From Acidaminococcus hominis (lineage in GTDB: Bacteria; Bacillota; Negativicutes; Acidaminococcales; Acidaminococcaceae): DNA of 64,000 bases. Location of the stretch: assembly GCF_021044795.1 (NCBI RefSeq), contig NZ_JAJNOP010000008.1; one strand, 5' to 3'. Shown piece after piece: positions 42,172-51,220 of this stretch. The position numbers were made by a program, and so were the translations under genes. Position 1 is the stretch's first letter; each line of letters opens with the position of its first letter. The notes beneath the pieces were generated by a model that was not told the origin of the DNA, did no database searches, and saw only the letters and a list, made by a program, of their open reading frames with translations.

Positions 42172-42639
42172 ATGGGTACTCGAAAATTTTCGGAATACAT
42201 TATTGATACCGTACTATTAATAGTCGGTATTGGCCTTATGATTTCCGCTAATCACATTGATCCTGGGTCTTCTATTGGTTTAGGCGGGGATTTTATGCCA
42301 AAAGTTTGTACCAAGATATGGGTTTTGGTCAGCATAGGCCTGCTGCTTTGGGAAAAAATGACTCCGGACGACCACGAAAAAGGGATTACGGCGGATGTGA
42401 AAGGCTTTTTTGCTACACTGGTACTTTTGGTTGCCTATGTTTTGTCGTTGGATATTTTAGGATTTGTGCTTTCTTCCGCTCTTTATATGTTTATTCAAAT
42501 GTGGCTTTTTACTCCCAAAAGCCTGCGCAGCAAGAAACGCTACATGCTTTTTGCAGTGTTATCTATATTTATCCCGATTGGCATTAACATTTTGTTCGTA
42601 GAAGTGTTCTCGCTGCTGTTGCCATCAGGAATTTTTTAA
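42172..42639 (+). CDS. tctB: Tripartite tricarboxylate transporter small membrane subunit TctB
   Basis: This 155-aa protein has four predicted membrane segments and the usual TctB topology with a charged central loop (MTPDDHEKGITADVK). It lies between tctC and tctA and starts after GGGAAAGGAAAACGT. It stabilises the TctA channel. Identification rests mainly on size, topology and position, since TctB sequences are poorly conserved. Confidence 0.88.
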   Translation: MGTRKFSEYIIDTVLLIVGIGLMISANHIDPGSSIGLGGDFMPKVCTKIWVLVSIGLLLWEKMTPDDHEKGITADVKGFFATLVLLVAYVLSLDILGFVLSSALYMFIQMWLFTPKSLRSKKRYMLFAVLSIFIPIGINILFVEVFSLLLPSGIF

Positions 42640-42650
42640 GGAGGAGTATT

Positions 42651-44132
42651 ATGGTATTAGAAGGTGCTTTATCCGTTCTAAACCCGACAACTCTTTTTAT
42701 AATTCTTGTCGGTGTTATCGTTGGTATTATTTTTGGCTCCATCCCAGGGCTTACTTCTACCATGGCTGTTGCCCTGTGTCTGCCGATTACGTTTGGTATG
42801 TCTCCACTTGATGGGATATCCATGTTGATTGCTTTGTATGTGGGCGGTACTTCCGGTGGTTTGATTTCGGCCATTCTTTTAAAGATTCCTGGTACACCTT
42901 CTTCAGTGGCAACCACCTTTGATGGGGCGCCTATGGCGGAGAAAGGTGAAGGCGGCCGTGCTTTGGGAATTGGTATTGTATACTCTTTCCTGGGTACCGT
43001 TCTTTCTATTGGAGCTCTGTTTTTCATTGCACCGCCTCTGGCCAAGCTGGCCTTGAAGTTTGGACCTATTGAAACCTTTTCTATTTGTGTATTTGCACTA
43101 ACCATGATTGCGGCCATGATTTCTGATAATCCTTTTAAAGCAGTTATGGCCGGGGTCGTTGGTGTGGTTATTTCTTTGTTTGGCATCTCTGATATTACGG
43201 GTTCCGCCCGCTTTACCTTTGGCTTCAGTGAATTAGAAAACGGCTTTTCCCAACTCCCGGTGATGATTGGCCTTTTTGCTACGGCTGAAATCTTAAAGGC
43301 GGCTTCCGAAGGAATTAGTGACAAAAAAGGTACGGTTTTATCTTATAAAATCAAAGGTTTTGGCTTTACCTGGCAGGAGTTTAAGGACCATTTTGTAAAC
43401 TTCATCCGGTCCGCTTTGATTGGTATTGGTATTGGCATTCTGCCCGGTATTGGTGGTGCCACCAGCAATATCGTAGCCTATAGTGTTGCCCGTCAACAAA
43501 GCAAGCATCCAGAAAAATATGGTACTGGGTATATGGGCGGTATTGTTGCTTCTGAAACCTCCAACAACGCTTCCATCGGTGGTGCTTTGATTCCCCTGTT
43601 GACGTTGGGTATTCCTGGGGATACCGTTACGGCCATCATTTTAGGTGGCTTGATGCTGCATGGTATCGTTCCTGGCCCGCTGCTGTTCCAAAATAATGGA
43701 GAATTGGTATATGGCCTGTTTGCAGGACTGATTGTAGCTACCTTCATTATGTTGATTGTGGAATTTGGCGGGATTCGTGCCTTTGTAAGAGTGCTGGATG
43801 TCCCCAAATACATTTTGTTCCCTATCATTTTTGTACTGTGCATTGTAGGGACCTATGGTACCAACCACAGTATGTTTGATGTTTGGACCTCTTTGATCTT
43901 TGGCGTAATTGGATTCTTTATGTCAAAGTATGGTTATCCGCAAGCACCTATGATTTTGGGGTTGGTCTTGGGCCAAGCCATCGAACAGAATCTGCTGCGC
44001 GGCATGCAATATACCGATAACAATTTCTGGGCATTCTTTGAATCTCCTATTGCTGCTGTCTTCCTGAGCATTTCTATCTTTGTAATTCTGTGGGCCGTAT
44101 ATAAGCAAGTAAAAGTACGCTTTGCCCATTAA
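42651..44132 (+). CDS. tctA: Tripartite tricarboxylate transporter large membrane subunit TctA
   Basis: This 493-aa channel subunit has about 12 membrane segments and the family motifs GIIFGSIPGLTSTMAVAL and ISAILLKIPGTPSSVATTFDG, plus the repeat GIGILPGIGGATSNIVAYSVA in the second half. It starts 11 nt after tctB with AAGGAGG. It drives sodium- or proton-coupled uptake of the carboxylate bound by TctC. Confidence 0.96.
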   Translation: MVLEGALSVLNPTTLFIILVGVIVGIIFGSIPGLTSTMAVALCLPITFGMSPLDGISMLIALYVGGTSGGLISAILLKIPGTPSSVATTFDGAPMAEKGEGGRALGIGIVYSFLGTVLSIGALFFIAPPLAKLALKFGPIETFSICVFALTMIAAMISDNPFKAVMAGVVGVVISLFGISDITGSARFTFGFSELENGFSQLPVMIGLFATAEILKAASEGISDKKGTVLSYKIKGFGFTWQEFKDHFVNFIRSALIGIGIGILPGIGGATSNIVAYSVARQQSKHPEKYGTGYMGGIVASETSNNASIGGALIPLLTLGIPGDTVTAIILGGLMLHGIVPGPLLFQNNGELVYGLFAGLIVATFIMLIVEFGGIRAFVRVLDVPKYILFPIIFVLCIVGTYGTNHSMFDVWTSLIFGVIGFFMSKYGYPQAPMILGLVLGQAIEQNLLRGMQYTDNNFWAFFESPIAAVFLSISIFVILWAVYKQVKVRFAH

Positions 44133-44155
44133 GGCTTTTGGAGTAAATCGGTAAA

Positions 44156-44202
44156 TAAAAAATATTCCTTTTCATCATTTGGTGAAAAGGAATATTTTTT
44201 TG
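44156..44202. terminator. Bidirectional terminator
   Basis: AAAAATATTCCTTTTC...GAAAAGGAATATTTTTTT between converging genes. It also marks the right edge of the AT-rich block. Confidence 0.88.
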
Positions 44203-44204
44203 CA

Positions 44205-45383
44205 TTATTTAATCAGCCTGGGTGCATGGCCCAGTTCTTCCAGCATCCGGGTTAAGAGGTACATCCGGGGCACCACGCTGGGCACCAGGGCACATTCCTG
44301 GGGGGTATGGTTCTTGCCGCCCTTTACGGCTCCAAAACCGTCCACGCAGACGGCCCCTGCGGCCGCAGCCCAGTTGGCGTCCGAGGAGCCGCCCACATCC
44401 CGGAGTACCAGCTTCCGGCCCAGTTCCCCGTAGATTTCCTGGGCCAGGGCGGTAAGCTCCCGGGTACCAGGGTTACTGGGGAAGGGCAGGCTGCCGATTC
44501 CCACCTGGGTATCCACGCTGGTGCCGGGAATGGAAGCCCGGAAGGCCAGCACTTCCACCGCCTTTTGGACCCGCTCCAGTTCCTGGGGATCCGTTACCCG
44601 AAGGTCCGCAATGGCGTGGGCTTCAGCAGGAATCACATTGTCCGCGTCCCCAGAGTGTATCACCGTAAAGTTGATGGTGGTACCTCGGGCCGGAGCCTCC
44701 AGGGCCTTAATGCCCTCAATCTGCCGGAGGCATTCCATCAGGGCGTTGGCACCCTTGTCCGGAGCGTTCCCCGCATGGGACGCAATGCCTTTGACGTTTA
44801 CCAGGATCCGGCTGGCGCCTTTTCGGGAGGAAACCAGGCCGTCCCCTTCCTGGCCGGATTCGCAGCACAGGAAGCAGTCGTGCTGGGGCGCCAATTTGGC
44901 AATCAAATGCCGGCTGTCCGGCGAAGAAATTTCTTCGTCTGCATTAAACAGCAGGGTAATGGTGTCAAAGTCCGTATATTTAAACTGCCGCAGCAGTTTC
45001 AGGGCAAACACCATCATCAGAACCCCGCTTTTGCAGTCCGCCGCTCCAGGCCCCTTGGCCCAGTCCCCGTCAATGCGGAAGGGCCGCTCTGCGGCCGTAC
45101 CCACCGGAAATACCGTGTCCAAATGGGCGCAGGCCATAATCTTGCCCTTTCCCTTGCCCTTAAAGGTCACCAGCAGATGACTGCCGTCCTCTGGATTTGC
45201 CATAGGGATCCGTTCCAGGCTGTCCGGGCGCAACGGCCGCAGCTCCTCCTCCAGGTAGTCCGCTACCCGGGCGATTCCCTTGCCGTTCCGGGAACCGCAG
45301 TCCACATTGACCACCTTCTGCCAGAGCTTTAGATATTCTGGCAGAAGCTTTTCACAGGCACTATATAACCTTATGTTTTTCAC
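44205..45383 (-). CDS. M20-family metallopeptidase (carboxypeptidase G2 type)
   Basis: This 392-aa zinc exopeptidase has the M20 signatures in order: AHLDTVFP (His ligand and Asp), GPGAADCKSG (bridging Asp), ADEEISSP (catalytic Glu pair), CESGQ (Glu ligand) and KNHTPQE (last His). The central dimerisation domain (SHAGNAPDKGANA) is intact. It probably removes C-terminal glutamate or cleaves small acylated amino acids. No signal peptide, so cytoplasmic. It is monocistronic, near a gamma-glutamyltransferase that would also release glutamate. Confidence 0.92.
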   Translation of the reverse strand: MKNIRLYSACEKLLPEYLKLWQKVVNVDCGSRNGKGIARVADYLEEELRPLRPDSLERIPMANPEDGSHLLVTFKGKGKGKIMACAHLDTVFPVGTAAERPFRIDGDWAKGPGAADCKSGVLMMVFALKLLRQFKYTDFDTITLLFNADEEISSPDSRHLIAKLAPQHDCFLCCESGQEGDGLVSSRKGASRILVNVKGIASHAGNAPDKGANALMECLRQIEGIKALEAPARGTTINFTVIHSGDADNVIPAEAHAIADLRVTDPQELERVQKAVEVLAFRASIPGTSVDTQVGIGSLPFPSNPGTRELTALAQEIYGELGRKLVLRDVGGSSDANWAAAAGAVCVDGFGAVKGGKNHTPQECALVPSVVPRMYLLTRMLEELGHAPRLIK

Positions 45384-45498
45384 GAAACCACCTCCAAATG
45401 CATCTGCTTCTATTATACCGCAGAAACGCGGGTTCTGTTACAGTAGCAGAAACAAATTGCGCTCTGGTGTTAAGAGGGCGCAGTACAATACCTAAAAA

Positions 45499-45535
45499 AG
45501 AAGCAGGAAAAATAACCAGCATTTTTCCTGCTCCT
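45499..45535 (-). terminator. Terminator of the gamma-glutamyltransferase operon
   Basis: On the minus strand GCAGGAAAAAT-GCTGGTT-ATTTTTCCTGC is followed by a T-rich run. Confidence 0.82.
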
Positions 45536-45551
45536 TAACTATTCTACTTGC

Positions 45552-47279
45552 TCAATCCTTAAACGAAATGCCGTCAATGCCAATGGCTCCGTCCTGGGTC
45601 AGGATGCCGCCGCCGCCATCTACCCGGTTGGTGCCGGCCGGATAGAACAGCCCGTCCTTGTACAGGATACCGTTGGGCATACAGGACATTTCCCCAATAT
45701 CTGGGGGCACAATCACCTTGTGGCCTTTGGCTTCCAGGAGGGCAATGGTATCCGGGGAGAACCCGTCTTCTAGCTCCAGTCCCTGTTCCTTGGTCAGGCA
45801 GCACATAAAGGGTGTCCGCACGGCAGGTTCCATCATCCGGCCGTAGGTCAGGGTGTTCAGAATCATCTGCAGCACGCTGGTGATAATCCGGGGACCGCCG
45901 GCGCAGCCTACTGCCAGCACCGGTTTGCCCTTTTGGAACACCAGGGTAGGACTCATGCTGGACAAGGGCGTCTTGCCCGGCCGCACGGCGTTGGCTTCCC
46001 CATAGGCCAGGCCTTGGGTGGTCTTGACCCCCACTTTCGGGCTGAAATCGGCCATGGCGTTGTTCAGGACAAAGCCCCGTTTGGGCAGCACCACCCCGCA
46101 GCCCCACCAGTTCCGAATGGTCTGGGTTTGGGCAAAGGCGTTGCCGTATTGGTCCATGATGGAGAAGCTGGTGGTGCAGCCCGGATATTCCCTGGCCTCG
46201 ATACCTTCGGTGGGCGCAAATTCCTGGGCGTGGTCCAGATCAATCTTGGCCGCCAGTTCCTTGGCGTATTCCTTGGAAAGCAGCTTGTCCGAATGGATTT
46301 TGACGAAATCCGGATCCCCCATGGCCACGGACCGGTCGGCAAACATCAGCTTCATGGTCTCGGCAATCACGTGGGTGGCAGCTGCCGAATGGAAGCCCAT
46401 TTTCTTCAGGTCGAAGTTTTCCAGGATGTTCAGCATTTGGATAATGTGGGTGCCGCCGGAGGAAGGAGGCGCCATGGAAATAATATCATAGCCCTGGTAG
46501 GTGCCCCGGACCGGAATCCGTTTCTTGGGCTGGCAGTTGGTCAGGTCTTCCTTGCACAGGAGCCCCAGATTCTTATTGGCATACTCTACGATTTCCTCTG
46601 CAATGGGACCGTTGTAGAACCAATCCACGCCGTTAGCCGCAACCTGTTCCATGGTGTCGGCCAGGGCCGGGTTTACAACCAGGTCCCCAAATTCCCGGGG
46701 CTCGCCGTCCTTCAGGTACAGCTCGCTGAAGCCTTCGTAGGCCGCCTTGTTGTGCACGGCTTCCGGGGTATCCGATACCCTGGCGTAGGTAAAGCCGCAG
46801 CGGAAGCCGTACCGGGCCAACTTGATGGCCGGGGCAGAAACCTGTTCCCAGGTCATGGTGCCGAATTTCTGCAGCAGGTTGTCCATGGCCTTGTACAGGG
46901 CAGGAACGGCTACAGAACGGCCGGAGAACTCCGTTAGGTTCAGGTCCACATTCCCGTCCTTGTCCAGGAACATATCCTGGTAGGCGTGGAGGGGAGCCAC
47001 CCCCCGGGCGTCCACGCAGTAGAATTCGTTGCTTTCCTTGTGGTAGAACACGTGGAAGCAGCCGCCGCCGATGCCGGAATGGTAGGGTTCTACCACGCCC
47101 AGCACCAGGGAAACGGCGCAGGCCGCATCAAATACGTTGCCCCCCTGCCGGAGAATTTCCAGCCCTGCCTGGGCCGCATAGGGGCTGTTGGTGGAAACAG
47201 CCCCCTTGCTCCCGTAGGGATAGGGACGATAGAAGAAAATGTCATTGAGCTGATAACCAAGATAAGGATGATTCGGCAT
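45552..47279 (-). CDS. Gamma-glutamyltransferase
   Basis: This 575-aa Ntn-hydrolase of the gamma-glutamyltranspeptidase family cleaves itself into large and small subunits. The small subunit would begin at Thr369 in GC-TTSFSIMD, the equivalent of the catalytic Thr of E. coli Ggt. The GGG near residue 455 (CAGGPRIITSV) matches the oxyanion-hole region. There is no signal peptide, unlike many secreted Ggt enzymes, so it is probably cytoplasmic. It starts 23 nt after the SSS symporter gene and both form an operon. The symporter may bring in gamma-glutamyl compounds. Confidence 0.93.
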   Translation of the reverse strand: MPNHPYLGYQLNDIFFYRPYPYGSKGAVSTNSPYAAQAGLEILRQGGNVFDAACAVSLVLGVVEPYHSGIGGGCFHVFYHKESNEFYCVDARGVAPLHAYQDMFLDKDGNVDLNLTEFSGRSVAVPALYKAMDNLLQKFGTMTWEQVSAPAIKLARYGFRCGFTYARVSDTPEAVHNKAAYEGFSELYLKDGEPREFGDLVVNPALADTMEQVAANGVDWFYNGPIAEEIVEYANKNLGLLCKEDLTNCQPKKRIPVRGTYQGYDIISMAPPSSGGTHIIQMLNILENFDLKKMGFHSAAATHVIAETMKLMFADRSVAMGDPDFVKIHSDKLLSKEYAKELAAKIDLDHAQEFAPTEGIEAREYPGCTTSFSIMDQYGNAFAQTQTIRNWWGCGVVLPKRGFVLNNAMADFSPKVGVKTTQGLAYGEANAVRPGKTPLSSMSPTLVFQKGKPVLAVGCAGGPRIITSVLQMILNTLTYGRMMEPAVRTPFMCCLTKEQGLELEDGFSPDTIALLEAKGHKVIVPPDIGEMSCMPNGILYKDGLFYPAGTNRVDGGGGILTQDGAIGIDGISFKD

Positions 47280-47302
47280 GATTGATTGACCTCCTTCAAA
47301 AA

Positions 47303-48670
47303 TCAGGCTTGTTGGGCTTGGGCTTTAGTAACCGCATAGCCCACAATATAGCTGACAGCAATGGTGGGATACACCACGTTGAAAGTAGAGTTGAGACCGG
47401 CGAAAATCCAGGCCAGGGCCACGATAATCCCTGCGGCAATGCTGTACAGGGAAGCCTTGGCAGTAACCTCTTTCCAGAACATCCCGGCGATGACCGTAAA
47501 GCTGAAAGGCGCGTACACCAGGTAGTTCAAGGTCAGGAACATATTGACCATTTGGGCGGAAGGAATCAGGAAACCTACGCACAGGGAAATGTAGGCAACG
47601 ATGATGGTCCCTTTCCGGGATACCTGCAATACCTGCTTATCTGTGGCCTGGGGATTGATTTGCGTAGAGTAAACGTTGGAAATTACCGTACCGGTGGCCA
47701 TCATCATGGTGGCCATGGTGGCTGCCACAATCATGGTGATGACGGCGAAGATAATGCCGGCCAGCAGCGGGCTGGTCAGGTGGGCAATGCTCCAGGCAAA
47801 GGCACTGGCCCCATCACCCAGGCTGTTGGTATTGGCTTTGGCCATCATGCCGATGATGGCCGTCAAGATGCAGATAGGACCGGCAATGACGTAGCCCAGT
47901 ACGCAGCCCCAGGTGGCGTCGTGGTCGCTTTTGGCGGCGAACATGGGCTGCAGGGCGGCCTGACTGACGATGCTGGTGAGAGCGCCGCCCAGGGCCCAGG
48001 CGATGATCTGCTGAACGGGCATGGCGGTCAGGTTGTTGTAGCCTTCAGGTAGTTTGGCTAGCAGGCCGCTGTAGCCGTGGAAGTCGTCCAGGTTGGTTAC
48101 TACAAAACCAATCAACAGGATATAGGTGGCAATGCACACAATCCGGCCGATGATGTCGGAGCCCTTCATACCGGCAAAGCCCGTGTAGGCGGCGGCAATG
48201 GTAACCCCAATCAGCATGGCCCAGTTGATGCTGATGCCCGGCAGCACCATTTGGATTACGGAGGCTACCGTTTTCAGTTGGATGGGAATATACAAGATAC
48301 CAAAAATAATCCAGATGTAGGCCTGCACCTTGGAAACAGAAGCCCCGTACCGTTCCCGCAGGAACACGGGCAGGGAACTGGCTTTCATGTACTTGCGCAT
48401 GGGTTTGGCCAGTACAGCCATCAGGATGAAATAGAGACCGCCGGCAATGGAGTACCAGCAGCCGGCGATGCCCATGGTATAGCCGTTTTGGGCAGCCCCT
48501 ACAATGCTCATGCCGCCAATCTGCCAGGCCCCCAGCATGGCTCCTACGGAAAAGATGCCCATGGAGCGGTCACTGCCGTTCCACTGGTCGGACTGGGTAA
48601 TGCGGGTACCGGCATAGATGCCCAGGCCTACGATCAGCATAAAGGTGATGATCCAGCTTGCCAATAACAT
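47303..48670 (-). CDS. Sodium:solute symporter (SSS family)
   Basis: This 455-aa membrane protein has 13 or so predicted segments and the SSS core GGMSIVGAAQNGYTMGIAGCWYSIAGGLYF. Start ATG 48670 (MLLASWIITFML) lies 8 nt after AAAGGAG; earlier in-frame starts are unsupported. It uses the sodium gradient to import an organic solute. The operon with gamma-glutamyltransferase suggests a gamma-glutamyl compound or peptide. Divergent from an AraC regulator that probably controls it. Confidence 0.9.
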   Translation of the reverse strand: MLLASWIITFMLIVGLGIYAGTRITQSDQWNGSDRSMGIFSVGAMLGAWQIGGMSIVGAAQNGYTMGIAGCWYSIAGGLYFILMAVLAKPMRKYMKASSLPVFLRERYGASVSKVQAYIWIIFGILYIPIQLKTVASVIQMVLPGISINWAMLIGVTIAAAYTGFAGMKGSDIIGRIVCIATYILLIGFVVTNLDDFHGYSGLLAKLPEGYNNLTAMPVQQIIAWALGGALTSIVSQAALQPMFAAKSDHDATWGCVLGYVIAGPICILTAIIGMMAKANTNSLGDGASAFAWSIAHLTSPLLAGIIFAVITMIVAATMATMMMATGTVISNVYSTQINPQATDKQVLQVSRKGTIIVAYISLCVGFLIPSAQMVNMFLTLNYLVYAPFSFTVIAGMFWKEVTAKASLYSIAAGIIVALAWIFAGLNSTFNVVYPTIAVSYIVGYAVTKAQAQQA

Positions 48671-48842
48671 AACGAAGACTCCTTTCTGATAAAAACACCC
48701 CTTAGATAAACAAAACTCTGTAAAAATCCGGTAAAACCATTGTACTTTTGCAAGTATCATATTATATAATTATGTATGATGTATAGGAAAAAACGGAACA
48801 AGCGCGGCATCGGGGCGCCCATTTCAATAGGGGGAATCGGGA

Positions 48843-49694
48843 ATGAAAGAGGCTGAGGAACAAGTTCTGGAAAAGCAGGGGGTAGGGCTGTCTGCCCAGC
48901 CCTTTTGGCAGGCCCGCAAGACCAAGCGATGTTTTCTGAAGGAGCCGGAGCGGGGAGAGAATATCGCGGTGCTTTACGAGCTGGACGCAGACCCCCAGGC
49001 CAAAGGTCTATATTCAGTGCCGGGGATAGGGCTATTGGGCGTTCAGTTTTCCCTGGATCAGGAATGCCCCAGCGCCATGGTATGCGGGCTTTTGACCCAA
49101 ACCAAGGAAGTTCCTCTGTATGGTACCCACCATACCCTGCTGTGCCAGTTCTTTCCCGGCCGGTTTACCCAGATTTTTGGCATTCCCTGCAGCGCCGTTA
49201 CGGATACGGAAGCCCCTTTGGAGGATTTTATCCAGGTGGGAAGCCTGTACGAGGAGCTGGCAGCAGCGGCGGATATGCCGGCCCGGCAGGCCTTATTGCA
49301 GCAGTTTATCGGCAGGTGGCAGAATCGCAGCCGGAGAAATGCCGGCAATGAGCGGCTGGTGCCGGCGCTGATGGAAGCGGCCCTGCGCAAACACGGCCTG
49401 GTCCAGCTGCACGAATTGGAGCAAGAAACCGGGTACAGCAGCCGGTATTTGCAAACAATTATCCGGGAAAAAGTAGGAGTATCTCCTAAAATTGCCCTAA
49501 ATAATATGCAGTTTCAGGATTCCCTCCAGCGGCTGCTGCGGGATCCGGATATGCCCCTGGCGTCCATTGCCCAGGCCAGCGGGTACTACGACCAGAGTTA
49601 TTTTACCCGGAAATTCAAGGAGTACATGGGCGTTACTCCGGCTGTTTTCGCCGCTCGGCTGCGGCAGGTAAAGCAGCTGGAAGAAAGCATATAA
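48843..49694 (+). CDS. AraC-family transcriptional regulator
   Basis: This 283-aa protein has an unrecognised N-terminal sensor and a C-terminal double HTH (about residues 185-280) with ASGYYDQSYFTRKFKEYMGVTPAVF. It is divergent from the symporter/gamma-glutamyltransferase operon and is the likely regulator of it. The ATG follows GGGGGAATCGGGA. It is GC-rich like its neighbours. Confidence 0.88.
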   Translation: MKEAEEQVLEKQGVGLSAQPFWQARKTKRCFLKEPERGENIAVLYELDADPQAKGLYSVPGIGLLGVQFSLDQECPSAMVCGLLTQTKEVPLYGTHHTLLCQFFPGRFTQIFGIPCSAVTDTEAPLEDFIQVGSLYEELAAAADMPARQALLQQFIGRWQNRSRRNAGNERLVPALMEAALRKHGLVQLHELEQETGYSSRYLQTIIREKVGVSPKIALNNMQFQDSLQRLLRDPDMPLASIAQASGYYDQSYFTRKFKEYMGVTPAVFAARLRQVKQLEESI

Positions 49695-49712
49695 ATCTCT
49701 GTACAAAAGACA

Positions 49713-49750
49713 ATCCCAGGCAAACCAAAAGGCTTGCCTGGGATTTTTTA
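49713..49750 (+). terminator. Intrinsic terminator
   Basis: AATCCCAGGCAA-ACCAAAAGGC-TTGCCTGGGATT followed by TTTT. Confidence 0.88.
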
Positions 49751-49861
49751 TATTCAAAAACCATTTCCTCTTTATATAACGACAAATAGGATAACAAACA
49801 GTAATTCAATGCAGAACTATGGATAAAAAATATCCTATCACAATGCATCCAAATTGTAACA

Positions 49862-49876
49862 GCAAATTTAATTTGC
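49862..49876. promoter_or_regulatory. Palindrome GCAAATTTAATTTGC upstream of the CoA-transferase operon
   Basis: A perfect 15-bp dyad lies 129 nt before the CoA-transferase start, in an AT-rich promoter region (49751-50004) without genes. It may be an operator for the regulator of the operon; no sigma-54 element follows it. Confidence 0.4.
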
Positions 49877-50004
49877 AAAGACTAAAAAATCATTGCTTCT
49901 TATTTTCCGTCGTATGACGTATGATGAAACCGTAAAGAAAATGTCCGTTAATGGTGGAGCTCCCAATGCGGCAAAAAATCTAAATTCTATGAGAGGTGCG
50001 AAAA

Positions 50005-51198
50005 ATGGCAAAACATGCATTAGAAGGTGTGCGCATTTTGGATATTTCGACCGTCATTGCTGCTCCCTGGGCCGCTGGCCTATTGGCAGACTTTGGCGCC
50101 GAGGTCATTAAGGTAGAAATGACCGGACGGGGAGATGCTTTCCGGGCCATGGGGCCGTTAAAAGATGGGAAGAGCATTCGCTGGCCGTCCATGGGCCGGA
50201 ACAAGAAAAGCGTAACCTTGGACTTCCACTTTGAGGAAGGCAAGAAGTTGTTCCTGGATCTGGTGGCCAAAAGTGACGTAGTTATTGAAAACTTTAAAAC
50301 CGGGACCCTGGACAAATGGGGAATTGGCGTAGCAGAAATGCGGAAAGTCAACCCGGATATCATTGTGACCCATGTCACCGGCTATGGCCAAACCGGGCCG
50401 TATCGGAAACTGGCCGGCTTGGGCACCCCGCTGCAGGCCTTCTCCGGAATGACCTACATGCAGGGCTATCCGGATCGTCCTCCTGTCAGCCCTCCCTTTG
50501 CTCTGGCTGACTATGTAGCTGGCCTGTACGCAGCCCTGGGAACCATGATTGCCCTGTACCACCGGGATGCCCTGAAAGGCAAACCCCAGGAAATCGACGT
50601 AAGCCTGTACGAAGGTATCTTCCGTATGGAAGAAGCCATGATTGCCCAATACGACCTGTTTGGCACCATCCGGGAGAGAAGCCCGATGCCCAGCGGCGCT
50701 TCCTGCCCTATCGGTACCTTCGAAACCAAGGACAATGTGTATGTCATCATCGTCTGCAGCACCAACCCGGTGTTCGAGCATCTGTGCGATGCCATGGACA
50801 GAAGAGCCGATTGGCTTCCTAAATACGCCCTGGCCAAAGACCGTCTGGCAGATCCCAAACCCATCATGGATGCGGTAACGGAATGGGTAAAGACCCATAC
50901 CTTCCAGGAACTGAAAGCCAAATGCGATGCAGCCGGCGTTCCCATTTCCACCATCTATAACATCAAAGACTGCTTTGAAGATCCTCAATACCAGGCCCGC
51001 CACGACATTGTGGAGGTACCTTGCCAGGAATTTGGCCATGTGAAGATGCCCGGCATCGTTCCGGTCCTGTCCGAAACCCCTGGTGAAATCAAATGGGCTG
51101 GCCAGAAGCTGGGCGCTTCCAATGAAGAAGTGTACGGCGGAATCCTGGGCCTGTCTGATGCACAGCTGGCTGAACTGAAAGAAAAGAAAGTCATCTAA
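50005..51198 (+). CDS. Family III CoA-transferase (CaiB/BaiF type)
   Basis: This 397-aa protein moves CoA from an acyl-CoA donor to a carboxylic acid. Typical stretches are LEGVRILDISTVIAAPWAAGLLADFGAEVIKVE with the catalytic Asp region near residue 165-170 (FALADYVAGLYA), and HVTGYGQTGPYRKLAG. Start ATG 50005 is 7 nt after GAGAGGTG. With the lyase and permease downstream it forms a three-step module: import, CoA activation and thioester-dependent C-C cleavage. The acid is most simply 3-hydroxy-3-methylglutarate, but a related branched hydroxy acid is possible. Confidence 0.93.
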   Translation: MAKHALEGVRILDISTVIAAPWAAGLLADFGAEVIKVEMTGRGDAFRAMGPLKDGKSIRWPSMGRNKKSVTLDFHFEEGKKLFLDLVAKSDVVIENFKTGTLDKWGIGVAEMRKVNPDIIVTHVTGYGQTGPYRKLAGLGTPLQAFSGMTYMQGYPDRPPVSPPFALADYVAGLYAALGTMIALYHRDALKGKPQEIDVSLYEGIFRMEEAMIAQYDLFGTIRERSPMPSGASCPIGTFETKDNVYVIIVCSTNPVFEHLCDAMDRRADWLPKYALAKDRLADPKPIMDAVTEWVKTHTFQELKAKCDAAGVPISTIYNIKDCFEDPQYQARHDIVEVPCQEFGHVKMPGIVPVLSETPGEIKWAGQKLGASNEEVYGGILGLSDAQLAELKEKKVI

Positions 51199-51220
51199 GC
51201 ACAGAAAAGAGGAACTGAAA

